A DNA stretch of 64,000 nt from positions 185,839 through 249,838 of the forward strand of contig DATKVC010000017.1 of the NCBI GenBank assembly GCA_035530275.1, given 5' to 3'. Within the stretch, counting starts at the first letter, position 1. Each line of letters starts with the position of its first letter. The notes below the pieces were generated by a model, which saw only the letters and a list, made by a program, of their open reading frames with translations, searched no databases and was not told where the DNA came from. A program made the translations under genes and the position numbers. Source of the stretch: CAIJMU01 sp035530275 (lineage in GTDB: Bacteria > Spirochaetota > Spirochaetia > Treponematales > Rectinemataceae). This document shows, in pieces, positions 50,506-59,149 of the stretch.

Positions 50506-50897
50506 CGGTGCCTCTCGCGGTATTGGATATTCCCTAATTTAACCAAATATATATGAACCTAGCACAAAACATCGTGGCAATCGAAGCATCTTTTCGGTAA
50601 AGGATGGCACTATCGCTTCGGGCTCGCGGAGATATCCGTCGTGATAAAATCATTCGTCCTCGGTTGGAACGCAACCGTAGTTGAACTAATTATCAATATA
50701 TTAATATTGCAGATTCCTTGATGCCCGAATGTCACACTGGGCTCAATGGTCCCTTGCCGGAGTCGAGCAGGGCCCGCCTTCCCTTCTCGTCTATGCACGC
50801 TTTCCCCAAATCGTTATATTGGTTTAATCTCCCGCACGATCTCAAGCGATCCCGCAAAGATTCCATGAGACAGTCTCTTCACCCACCAGGAAGCAGC
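50506..50897. other. AT-rich divergent intergenic region before typA
   Basis: 392 nt between the divergent kinase and typA starts. 50535-50560 and 50685-50712 are AT-rich and contain several -10-like sequences on both strands (TTGAAC near 50688 followed by AT-rich sequence is the best plus-strand candidate). A short hairpin CGGTTG-gaacg-CAACCG lies near 50672-50688. No gene, tRNA or riboswitch is recognised. Confidence 0.5.
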
Positions 50898-52730
50898 ATG
50901 CCCAAGCCGGACATAACGAATCCCGCCATTAGAAACATCGCCATTATCGCCCACGTCGACCATGGCAAGACCACCTTGGTCGACGCCATGTTCGGCCAGT
51001 CCGGGCTGTTCAGGGCCGATCAGGAGGTGCCCGAGCGCCTCATGGACAGCATGGACCTCGAGCGGGAGCGCGGGATCACGATCGCGGCGAAGAACTGTTC
51101 GGTCGTCTGGGAGGGCGTGAAGATCAACATCCTCGACACGCCGGGCCACGCCGATTTCGGCGGAGAGGTCGAGCGCGCGATTTCGATGGTCGACGGCGCC
51201 ATACTTCTCGTCGACGCCTCCGAAGGCCCCCTGCCCCAGACCCGCTTCGTGCTGAGCAAGGCCCTTGCCAATCGCCTCTCGATCATCGTCGTCATCAACA
51301 AGATAGACAGGCCCGACGCCCGGGTAGCCGAGGTCCTTTCGGCGATATACGATCTTTTCATCGACCTCGGCGCGAACGAGGAACAGCTCGAATTTCCCGT
51401 CCTCTACGCGATCGGCAAGGCAGGCATCGCGAAGAACAGCCTCGAGGAGGAGGGCGACAGCCTGAAACCCCTTTTCGACGCCATCGTCTCGAAGATCGGC
51501 GCCCCAGCCTACGTCAGGGACGAGCCCTTCCAGATGCTCGTATCCGATCTTTCCTATTCGGACTATTTCGGGCGTCAGGCCATCGGCAAGGTCGTCAACG
51601 GCCGCGCCCATTCCAAGGATAGCCTCGTCTGCATAGGCGACGGCGATGCGCAGCGCAACTTGAACGTCTCGAAACTCCACACCTACGCGGGCGTCAAGCT
51701 CGTCGAGACCGAAAGCGCCGAGCCGGGCGACATCGTCGTCCTCTCGGGCATCGAAAATGTATTCATAGGTGACACGATCTGCACGCGGGAGTCGCCGAAG
51801 GCCCTGCCGCGGATCATGGTCGACGAGCCGACGGTGGCGATGCGTTTCTTCGTCAACAGCTCGCCTCTGTCCGGCCAGGACGGCAAGAACATCCAGTCGA
51901 TGAAGCTCCTCGAGCGACTCCGCAAGGAGACCCTCCGCAACGTGTCCATCCAGGTGGAGGAGATAAAGGGGGGCGGCGGCTATGTCGTCCGCGGCCGCGG
52001 CGAGTTCCAGCTCGTCATCCTCATCGAAATGCTGAGGCGCGAGAATTTCGAGATCTGCGTGAGCCGGCCTGAGGTTATCTGGAAGTTCAAGGATGGCGCG
52101 AAGCTCGAGCCGATCGAGCATCTGTACGTCGATTGCGCCGAGGAATACTCGGGCATAGTCACGGAAAAGCTCACCGGTCGCAAGGGCAGGATGCTCGCCT
52201 ACACCTGCCACGAGGGTGGCCGCGTCCACCTCGAATTCTCCGTACCCTCGCGCTCTCTCATCGGCTACCGCGATACCTTCCTCACCGACACCAAGGGCAC
52301 GGGCATGATGAACTCCTACATGACGGGCTACGAGGAATTCCGCGGCGAATTCGACGGTCGGAGAAGGGGCTTCCTCGTCTCGGACCGATCGGGCAACTGC
52401 GTCACCTACGGCCTGTACCATCTCGAGCCCCGCGGCAATCTCTTCGTCGTGCCCGGCGACCCGGTCTACGAGGGCATGATCATCGGCGAGCACAACCTCG
52501 ATTCCGATCTCGTGGTCAATCCAAGCAAGGAAAAGAAGCTTTCGAACATGCGCTCCGTGCTCAAGGACGAGGCGTTGACCCTGACGCCGATCCAGCCTCT
52601 TTCGCTCGAGCGCGCCATCCTCTATCTCCAGGATGACGAGATGGCAGAAGTGACGCCCAAGTCGATTCGCCTGCGCAAAAGCGTCCTTTCGGCCATTGAG
52701 AGAAAGCAGAAGCAACGCGAGAACGCCTGA
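50898..52730 (+). CDS. typA: Ribosome-associated GTPase TypA/BipA
   Basis: 610 aa, the normal BipA length. G motifs: IAHVDHGKTTLVDAM, RGITIAAKN, DTPGHADFGGEV, NKIDRPDAR; then beta-barrel, EF-G-like III/V domains (RGRGEFQLVILIEMLRRENFE) and the BipA-specific C-terminal domain (DRSGNCVTYGLYHLEPRG, LTLTPIQPLSLERAI). It acts in 50S assembly and stress adaptation. ATG 50898 begins the conserved N-terminus with AGGA about 5 nt upstream; the frame is open back to 50718. Confidence 0.97.
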   Translation: MPKPDITNPAIRNIAIIAHVDHGKTTLVDAMFGQSGLFRADQEVPERLMDSMDLERERGITIAAKNCSVVWEGVKINILDTPGHADFGGEVERAISMVDGAILLVDASEGPLPQTRFVLSKALANRLSIIVVINKIDRPDARVAEVLSAIYDLFIDLGANEEQLEFPVLYAIGKAGIAKNSLEEEGDSLKPLFDAIVSKIGAPAYVRDEPFQMLVSDLSYSDYFGRQAIGKVVNGRAHSKDSLVCIGDGDAQRNLNVSKLHTYAGVKLVETESAEPGDIVVLSGIENVFIGDTICTRESPKALPRIMVDEPTVAMRFFVNSSPLSGQDGKNIQSMKLLERLRKETLRNVSIQVEEIKGGGGYVVRGRGEFQLVILIEMLRRENFEICVSRPEVIWKFKDGAKLEPIEHLYVDCAEEYSGIVTEKLTGRKGRMLAYTCHEGGRVHLEFSVPSRSLIGYRDTFLTDTKGTGMMNSYMTGYEEFRGEFDGRRRGFLVSDRSGNCVTYGLYHLEPRGNLFVVPGDPVYEGMIIGEHNLDSDLVVNPSKEKKLSNMRSVLKDEALTLTPIQPLSLERAILYLQDDEMAEVTPKSIRLRKSVLSAIERKQKQRENA

Positions 52731-52764
52731 AGCCCGAGACGCCGCGAATGGCCTGCGGCGCCGC

Positions 52765-53103
52765 CTACAGTGCGGCGAACCCCTTCCAGGCATCGAGATC
52801 GAAGCCGACGGCCGCCTTCTTTCCGTCGCGAACGATTGGAGTGCGGAGGAGGAGGGGGTCGGCGAGGAGGGTTTCTTCGAGATCGATCTCCATGTGATCG
52901 AGGCCCCGATCCTTCCACCGCTTCCCTGTCCGGTCGGGCAGGGCCTCGATGCCGAGGGCTGCAGCCACTGAACGAAGCTCGCCTTGGCTGATTCCCTTGT
53001 CGGAAAGGTCGATCAGCTGAAAGGCGATGCCTCGCTCCTTGAAGAAACGCTGGGCCTTCTTCGTGTCCTGGCAGCGGGGAGTGCCGAAGATCTGAAGCGC
53101 CAT
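52765..53103 (-). CDS. ArsC/Spx-family protein
   Basis: 112 aa. Thioredoxin-like ArsC fold: IFGTPRCQDTKKAQRFFKERG, LRTPIVRDGKKAAVGFD. A single N-terminal Cys (C11, C-x3-T) is present as in ArsC-related proteins; the CxxC of Spx is absent. Arsenate reductase activity is possible but most members of this group are uncharacterised. It follows the hemerythrin gene after 7 nt and converges on typA. Confidence 0.85.
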   Translation of the reverse strand: MALQIFGTPRCQDTKKAQRFFKERGIAFQLIDLSDKGISQGELRSVAAALGIEALPDRTGKRWKDRGLDHMEIDLEETLLADPLLLRTPIVRDGKKAAVGFDLDAWKGFAAL

Positions 53104-53110
53104 CGATGCC

Positions 53111-53524
53111 TCATTTCGCCCGGGCGAAATAGAAACGGGCGAATTCCTTGTCGCTTATCGCGATGTGATCGAGGAGCCAGTCGCGGAGGAAGCGGGCGAA
53201 GTTGTTGGGAACGAATTTCTTGCCCGTCTTGTATTCCTGCACCGACTCGAGCATCGTCTTGATGAAGAGTTCGTGCTTCTGCTTGTGCTCCTGAAAGCGA
53301 TCGTATTTCGAATCCAGCATGAGCCTTTCTTCGTCCTTGAAATGGACGAGCACATAATCGACCGACTCCTTCATCACTTCCCTGAACTCGACGTCCATGG
53401 TCTCCTTGTCCTTCATACAGGCATCAAAGAGGGCGTTGGTCAGCTGAATCAGGCGCCGGTGCTGCGAGTCGACGCTGGGGATGCCGACCTCGTATTTCTG
53501 TTCCCATTCCACGAACTTTCCCAT
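53111..53524 (-). CDS. Bacteriohemerythrin
   Basis: 137 aa. All di-iron ligands are visible: His22 in SVDSQHRRL, HFKDEE (His and Glu), EHKQKHELF (two His) and DHIAISDKEF (His, Asp). It binds O2 reversibly; in anaerobes it may deliver, store or sense oxygen near chemotaxis or redox systems. It lies 27 nt downstream of argF and 7 nt before the ArsC-like gene, so the three may be co-transcribed. Confidence 0.95.
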   Translation of the reverse strand: MGKFVEWEQKYEVGIPSVDSQHRRLIQLTNALFDACMKDKETMDVEFREVMKESVDYVLVHFKDEERLMLDSKYDRFQEHKQKHELFIKTMLESVQEYKTGKKFVPNNFARFLRDWLLDHIAISDKEFARFYFARAK

Positions 53525-53551
53525 AGGTTTTCTCCGAGGGCCATCCCGGCC

Positions 53552-54553
53552 TCACAGATCCCCTATCGTCGCGACCATCACGGCCTTGATCGTGTGGAGG
53601 CGATTTTCGGCCTCGTCGAAGACCTTCGAGGCGGGGGAGCGGAAGACGGCGTCGGCTACTTCCATCGAGTCGAGGCCGTACTTCTTCTTGATGTCCTTTC
53701 CCACGTCCGTCTCGGTGTCGTGGAAGGCGGGAAGGCAGTGGAGGAAGATGGCGTCGGGGTTGCCGGTCTTCTTCATGAACTCGGGCGTGACCGAGTAGGC
53801 CTTGAGCTGGGCGATCCGCTCCTCGAACTTGGCCTCCTCCCCCATGGATACCCAGACGTCGGTGTAGAGGGCATCGGCTCCTTTTAGGGCCTCGTCGACC
53901 TTATCAATACTGAAGAATTCGATCTTGCCGCCCGTCGTCGCGGCGACGGCCTTCATCTCGGCGGTCAGCTTCTCGTTGGGCCAGAGCTCCTTGGGGGCGA
54001 GGGCGACGAAGTGGAGGCCCATCTTGGCCGAGCCGATCATGAGGGCGTTGCCCATGTTGTTGCGGGCGTCGCCGCAATAGACGAGCTTGACCTTGTTGAG
54101 GGGCTTGTGGACGTTCTCCTCGATGGTGAGGAGATCGGCGAGGATCTGCGTAGGATGATCGTCGTCGGTGAGGCCGTTCCAGACGGGGACGCCGGAGAAT
54201 TTCGCGAGGTCCTCGACGAGCTTCTGCGAGAAGCCGCGGTACTGGATGCCGTCGTACATGCGTCCCAAGACCTTCGCGGTGTCCTCGACGGATTCCTTCT
54301 TGCCCATCTGGGAATTGGTGAGGAAGGTTACGTTGCCGCCCTCGTCCCAGATCGAGGTCTCGAAGGCGCAGCGGGTGCGGGTGCTCGCCTTGTCGAAGAT
54401 AAGTACTATGTTCTTCCGATGGAGGAGTTCGCCCTTGATGCCCGCGCGCTTCTTGGCCTTGAGGTCGCGCGAAAGGTCGAGGAGGTAGCGGATCTCCTCG
54501 GTCGTGAAGTCCTTGAGGGTGAGGAAACTGCGTCCCCTGAGATTGACGGGCAT
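53552..54553 (-). CDS. argF: Ornithine carbamoyltransferase
   Basis: 333 aa. Carbamoyl phosphate site DKASTRTRCAFE, DDDHPTQILADLLT, and ornithine-side HCLPAFHDTETDVGK; the ending RLHTIKAVMVATI is typical. It converts ornithine and carbamoyl phosphate to citrulline. The sequence resembles both anabolic ArgF and catabolic ArcB forms; no arcA or arcC is adjacent. AGGAGG lies 5 nt before the ATG. Confidence 0.95.
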   Translation of the reverse strand: MPVNLRGRSFLTLKDFTTEEIRYLLDLSRDLKAKKRAGIKGELLHRKNIVLIFDKASTRTRCAFETSIWDEGGNVTFLTNSQMGKKESVEDTAKVLGRMYDGIQYRGFSQKLVEDLAKFSGVPVWNGLTDDDHPTQILADLLTIEENVHKPLNKVKLVYCGDARNNMGNALMIGSAKMGLHFVALAPKELWPNEKLTAEMKAVAATTGGKIEFFSIDKVDEALKGADALYTDVWVSMGEEAKFEERIAQLKAYSVTPEFMKKTGNPDAIFLHCLPAFHDTETDVGKDIKKKYGLDSMEVADAVFRSPASKVFDEAENRLHTIKAVMVATIGDL

Positions 54554-54682
54554 GATGGCCTCCTGGTTCGGGATGTCGCGGCGCGCTGCGGTCGGGCGCG
54601 AGGCGGGCCCGGAAAGCCTAGCATCCGGTTCGCCGAAAGGTCAAGGAAAGGCCCAGTGCATAAATAATTAGGGAAGCGCATA

Positions 54683-54718
54683 AATCAAAACCGCCGCGGA
54701 GTCTGCTCCGCGACGGTT
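54683..54718 (-). terminator. Terminator of the acyl-CoA ligase gene
   Basis: AACCGCCGCGGAG (54689-54701) pairs with CTCCGCGACGGTT (54706-54718) with one mismatch. On the minus strand TTTTGATTT follows. Confidence 0.75.
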
Positions 54719-54764
54719 ATCGATCGGCGAAATGTATCGCCGCCACAGAATCGGAGCCGACCGC

Positions 54765-56495
54765 CTAGCTCGTCCTCTTCTTGGGATAGAGGAAGCGCTT
54801 GATGCTCTGCTTCGGCGTCTTCTCGAAGGGCTCCTCCTGCCTTTCGACGCGGCCGATGCGAGAGAAGGCGGTAAGCCGCGAGTTGGCTTCCTTTTTAATG
54901 GATTCGAGGAGCTGCGCCGCGGCCTGTTCGACCGAGTGGAAGGCTTCGCCAGCCTTCTGTCCCGCGGCATGCCCCGCGGCGCTTGCCGCGTGACCCGCTC
55001 CAGCCAGGCTCGATTTGACCTTGGCCGCAAGCTCTTCAAGGACTTCGGGTTTGAGGTGGATGAGGGCGGTGAGGCCCTTTTCGTCGCCGTAGACGAGGGA
55101 CTCGGCAACATGGGGCGAGGCGTTGATGACCGCTTCGATTTCTTCGGGATAGATGTTTTCACCCGAGGCGCCGAGGATCATCGTCTTGATCCGGCCGCGT
55201 ATGGCTATATGCTCCTTCGCGTCGACATAGCCGAGGTCGCCCGTGCGGAACCAGCCGTCGTCGCTGAAGGCCTCGCGGGTTCGCTCTTCGTCCCTGTAAT
55301 AGCCGGAAAACACATTGGGGCCGCGCACCTGGATTTCCCCCTCTCCTGTGTCGGGCCGGGGATCGGCGATGCGGACCTCGCATCCCTTGAGGGCGGGGCC
55401 CGCATAGCGGAAGCCTTGAATTTGCGGGTTGGAGCCGGCAAGCATGGGCGAGGTTTCGGTAAGGCCATATCCGACCGCGTAGGGGAACTTCGCGTGGCGG
55501 AGGAAGGATTCCACGTCCTCGGCGAGAGGAGCCCCGCCGATGCCATAGAAACGCATTTTGCCGCCGAAGGTCTTCATGAGCTTGAAGCCCGCAACTCTTT
55601 CGAGGAGGGGCTTGAAAGCCGCCACCTTATAGAGGCCCATCCCGGCCAGGGTGGGAGCCACGCTCGCGCGGTAGACCTTTTCGATGATGAGGGGCACGGT
55701 CAGCATGCAAGTGGGCTTTACTTTGGCGAAGGCGGGCAGGAGGGCCGTCGCGGTCGGCGGCTTGTCCAGGTACCAGACGACGGAGCCCTGCATCAACGGA
55801 ATGAGGAAACCGATGGTGAACTCGTAGGTGTGGGCGAGGGGAAGGACGGAGAGAAAGCGGTCTTCCGGTTTGATGACGATGATGCCTCGGCAGGACCATG
55901 CGTCCCAGACGAGGTTGCGATGGCTGAGCATGACGCCCTTGGACAGACCTGTGGTTCCCGAAGTGTAGACGATGGCGGCGAGGTCATCGGCCGAGACGGG
56001 CACCGGTTTCCACGAGGCCAGCGCCGCTTCGAGGCGCGCTTTTCCCCCGGAGCTGGTGACGTCAATGGCATCGGCAGGTCCGGAAATGAGGGCGAGATCC
56101 TCGATCGCCAGGACGATCCGTCCCTGGGAAGCCTCGGCGATCTTGGGCTGGAGCTTTCGGCTCGTAAGGATGAGCTTGGCGCCCGCGTGCTCGATGATGT
56201 TCTTCATCTGCTCGGGCATGAAATCGTTGAGAATGGGCACGAGGACGGCGCCCGCCCTCGAGGCGCCGAGATAGGATATGCCCCATTCCGGCCGGGATTC
56301 GCCGACCAATGCGACTCGATCGCCCTTCGCGATGCCGTAGAGGCCGAGGAGAGCCGCGAGTTTCTTCGTCCTCGGCTCGAGCTCGGAATAGCCGACCGGC
56401 TCTGCGCCGATCATTCCCAGGAAGGGGCGTCCCGCGAACTCGCGGCCGCTTTTTTCGATCACTTCGGGGATGGTAAAGGCTTCGATATTGATCAT
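54765..56495 (-). CDS. AMP-forming long-chain acyl-CoA ligase
   Basis: 576 aa. ANL superfamily: P-loop YTSGTTGLSKGVMLSH, GYGLTETSPM (A5), GWFRTGDLGYVD (A7), the hinge region GRIKTMILGASGENIYPEEIE and a late Lys in KQSIKRFLYPKK (A10). It activates a fatty acid via an acyl-AMP. Between A8 and A10 there is a roughly 35-residue Ala/Gly/His-rich amphipathic insertion (near GHAASAAGHAAGQKAGEAF). ATG 56495 has GAGGAGT 6 nt upstream. Confidence 0.93.
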   Translation of the reverse strand: MINIEAFTIPEVIEKSGREFAGRPFLGMIGAEPVGYSELEPRTKKLAALLGLYGIAKGDRVALVGESRPEWGISYLGASRAGAVLVPILNDFMPEQMKNIIEHAGAKLILTSRKLQPKIAEASQGRIVLAIEDLALISGPADAIDVTSSGGKARLEAALASWKPVPVSADDLAAIVYTSGTTGLSKGVMLSHRNLVWDAWSCRGIIVIKPEDRFLSVLPLAHTYEFTIGFLIPLMQGSVVWYLDKPPTATALLPAFAKVKPTCMLTVPLIIEKVYRASVAPTLAGMGLYKVAAFKPLLERVAGFKLMKTFGGKMRFYGIGGAPLAEDVESFLRHAKFPYAVGYGLTETSPMLAGSNPQIQGFRYAGPALKGCEVRIADPRPDTGEGEIQVRGPNVFSGYYRDEERTREAFSDDGWFRTGDLGYVDAKEHIAIRGRIKTMILGASGENIYPEEIEAVINASPHVAESLVYGDEKGLTALIHLKPEVLEELAAKVKSSLAGAGHAASAAGHAAGQKAGEAFHSVEQAAAQLLESIKKEANSRLTAFSRIGRVERQEEPFEKTPKQSIKRFLYPKKRTS

Positions 56496-56669
56496 GCGGT
56501 GACTCCTCGGGCCGCCCGTGGGCGCGCGACATATCATGACTTTGACCGACACAAGCGCTCCGAGGTTGCGTCGCGGTAATCAAAAATGAATAAACGCTCG
56601 CCGAAAATAGCCCGGAAGTCGGGTGCTGTCGAGGGTCAATGCGTCACCGCAGGCTGAAAGATGCAGGAA

Positions 56670-58856
56670 TCAGGGTACTGATCGCGTGAACATGTAGAGG
56701 CTGTCGCTGTCAGGGCAGGCCGCGGCGAGACTGAGGCCGTCCGCGGAAAAGGCGAGAGCCCCCGGCTTGACCGGGTGGCCTTCGGTTCCGTCGGGAAGAA
56801 GGCAGGCGAGCCAATCGAGTTGGCCGAGATTACCCACAGAAAATGCCGCGAGACCGTCACTCGCCCCGCTGCCCGACACAACGAGTAGAGTTCCGTCCGG
56901 GCTAAGGGCCAAATGTTTGGGGTAGTCGAATCCGAGGATCGGCGCCGTGCCGCTTTTTGCCGCGGTGCTCGCCTCCCAGTTGCCAGCTGCGTTCCGATCG
57001 ATCCTGATGATGGATTTTCCATAATATGAAAGCGCAAAGACGCTCCGTCCGTCCGGCGAGAACGAGAGATCGACCGGATCGGAAAGGCTGGCCACGCTAG
57101 AAAGTGCGAACTTCGTCAGGCAGGCCTGGAGACCGAGGGCCCCGCTGGCCGGATCGATCGAACAGAACCAGAGGCTGTCGTCACCCGAAGATCCCAGGAC
57201 AAGGGTCGAGGCATCGGGCGAGATCGCGAGTGCGGTCGGCCTGCTCAAGAGTTCGAAGCCCGGGCTCCCTCCCGCGACGAGGATGGTAGAGGAAACAGGC
57301 GCACCTGAGGCGAGGTCGATCCCGTAGATCGCATTGCCGCCCTCGGATGCGATCCATGCGCGTTTCCCGTCCGGACTCACTTTCAAGGCTGTCGCCGTCG
57401 TAAAATCCGGCCTGACCAGGGAGGGCCCGGGACAAAGAACGCCATCGGCCGACCGGGTCAATGAAATGAGGCTGCCGTTGCTTGTACCGAGGGCAAGAAG
57501 ACTGTCGCTTCCCGTCGAAGCGACAAGGGAGGCCGAGGCCAGCGCGGGAACTGCGCTCGAAAGGAGAGAGGCTGTGGGGAGGGGCGATAGGCCGGAATGG
57601 AGGGAAAAGTCGCCTACTGCTCCCGAGTCCTTTCCGGCGAGGAAGAGGGATGCATTGTCGGGCGAAAAAGCCAGATCGCGGCAGCCGTCGAGACCCCTGG
57701 CGGCATCCGTTGCGCCAAAATCTGCCCGGAGGAGTGTTTCGTTCCAGGATAGGGGACCGAAAGCGACAGGGGGAGAAGCTATGAGCTTTGCCTGAGCCGA
57801 GCGAGCCGTAAAGGGTTCGGTGGAGACCCAATCGATGCGCTCCTCCCCTTCGGCACGGGCCCGGAGGGAGACCTCGCCTCCGGAAGCGAGGATCAGTTCT
57901 CCGTTGCCGTACCACGAGCCGGTTCCCGCTGTCGATGGAATGGCGAAGCGGGCTTCGGCTCCCGCGGCCATTCGGCGCAGGGGTGGCCGGGTGGCGAGCG
58001 TTTCAGCGGTAAAGCTTGGACCTATCAGGGAAAGGGCAATGCTGCCGCTTGGCGGTTCGAAGACCAGGGAAACCGTCGTCTCGCAGCCCGCGACGATGAG
58101 GATCGAATCCGCCAGACCGGCGAGTTTTCCTCCTTCGTTTGAAAGAAGGAGCGATAGATTCCATGAGCCGGAGGGGAGATCGGAAATGGCGAGGCTTCCG
58201 CTAAGTCCTGTCGCCAAAAGGGGAATGCTTGCCTTGTCCAGGGCCGAAAGCTGTCCCGATAAACTGATGCTCCCGCTGGGAACGCCGATCGTCGACCATG
58301 CGAGGGCGAGACTTCCGGTGCCTCCTTCGGGCAGGAGTACGATTGCCGCGCTCTGCTTGTCGCCGGGGCCAAGGTTCAAGACGATGGAGCCCGCCACGAG
58401 ACGCCTTCCGTCGGCTGCGAGCCCCTCAACGGCGACGGACCAGGTTCCCGGCGCGAGGCGTAGAGTCTGGCTAGCCTGATTGGACGAAGACGCGACGGTC
58501 AGACCCTCGGGCCCCGAAGCGAGGATGGAATAACTTGCAACCGCCGCCGAAACAGGAGCGAAGGCGCGAGCCTGGGCGCCGAAGGAAAGGGTGACGAGGG
58601 CTTCAGCCGAATTGGGCGTTTCCGGCGCTCGACAACCGGGAGTCATGGTGAAGAGTATTCCCATCATGAGAAGGAAAGGAAGGATCGCCAGCCCCCTACC
58701 GGAACCCCTGCCCAGGTCTCTCCCCCTCGATCCCCCTTGCCGACGCGGGGCCGAGGCTAGCATTAGCGAAAGCAGGCCTGGCGGGAGCGGCGGCTTGGGC
58801 GGCCGGGGCGGCGAAACGAGGGGGCAGGGCGCCATCTCGACATTGAATTTGCGCAT
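56670..58856 (-). CDS. Beta-propeller lipoprotein
   Basis: 728 aa from the ATG with an AGGAGGT site 4 nt upstream. A hydrophobic segment ILPFLLMMGILFTMTPGC ends in a lipobox-like Cys75, but it is preceded by about 55 Pro/Arg/Gly-rich residues, far longer than a normal lipoprotein n-region. The middle (about 80-420) is Ser/Gly/Leu-rich with Ig-like beta repeats; the C-terminal half (about 430-728) has six or so YVTN/lactonase-type blades (ALKVSPDGKRAWIASEGG, DLSFSPDGRSVFALSYYG, HLALSPDGTLLVVSG). Probably surface-exposed or periplasmic; ligand unknown. Confidence 0.75.
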   Translation of the reverse strand: MRKFNVEMAPCPLVSPPRPPKPPLPPGLLSLMLASAPRRQGGSRGRDLGRGSGRGLAILPFLLMMGILFTMTPGCRAPETPNSAEALVTLSFGAQARAFAPVSAAVASYSILASGPEGLTVASSSNQASQTLRLAPGTWSVAVEGLAADGRRLVAGSIVLNLGPGDKQSAAIVLLPEGGTGSLALAWSTIGVPSGSISLSGQLSALDKASIPLLATGLSGSLAISDLPSGSWNLSLLLSNEGGKLAGLADSILIVAGCETTVSLVFEPPSGSIALSLIGPSFTAETLATRPPLRRMAAGAEARFAIPSTAGTGSWYGNGELILASGGEVSLRARAEGEERIDWVSTEPFTARSAQAKLIASPPVAFGPLSWNETLLRADFGATDAARGLDGCRDLAFSPDNASLFLAGKDSGAVGDFSLHSGLSPLPTASLLSSAVPALASASLVASTGSDSLLALGTSNGSLISLTRSADGVLCPGPSLVRPDFTTATALKVSPDGKRAWIASEGGNAIYGIDLASGAPVSSTILVAGGSPGFELLSRPTALAISPDASTLVLGSSGDDSLWFCSIDPASGALGLQACLTKFALSSVASLSDPVDLSFSPDGRSVFALSYYGKSIIRIDRNAAGNWEASTAAKSGTAPILGFDYPKHLALSPDGTLLVVSGSGASDGLAAFSVGNLGQLDWLACLLPDGTEGHPVKPGALAFSADGLSLAAACPDSDSLYMFTRSVP

Positions 58857-59149
58857 AGGCACCTCCTGTGCGGAGGAGAAGACGCTTGCGGGTGGTGGGA
58901 ATGCTTCAAAGCTTGGCGGAAAATCCAAAATTGCCGAAACTTGAGAGGTTGGCATGCCTGTCGCACTGGTGCCCTTTCCCTGGGGAGCTATAATTGGTGG
59001 ATAATGTCAGACGACGGCCTTTGTTTCCGTCTTTCTGTCTCCCCGAGTCCCTCGGCCTTTCCGCCCTGGGCATGAAAGCGAGAGTACGCACATTGATATC
59101 AATAAGCCGCACGAAGCCTGCCGCCCTTAAAAATAGCATGGAGGAATTG
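58857..59149. other. Divergent intergenic region with a TATAAT box
   Basis: 293 nt between the divergent lipoprotein and giant surface-protein genes. A perfect TATAAT lies at 58989-58994 on the plus strand, about 155 nt before the GTG start; its -35 is weak (CTGGTG at 17 nt spacing). Nothing else is recognised. Confidence 0.4.

Noticed and set aside
50718..50897. 60-residue N-terminal extension of TypA
   Set aside because: It does not match the family, whose conserved N-terminus begins at 50898 with a ribosome site.
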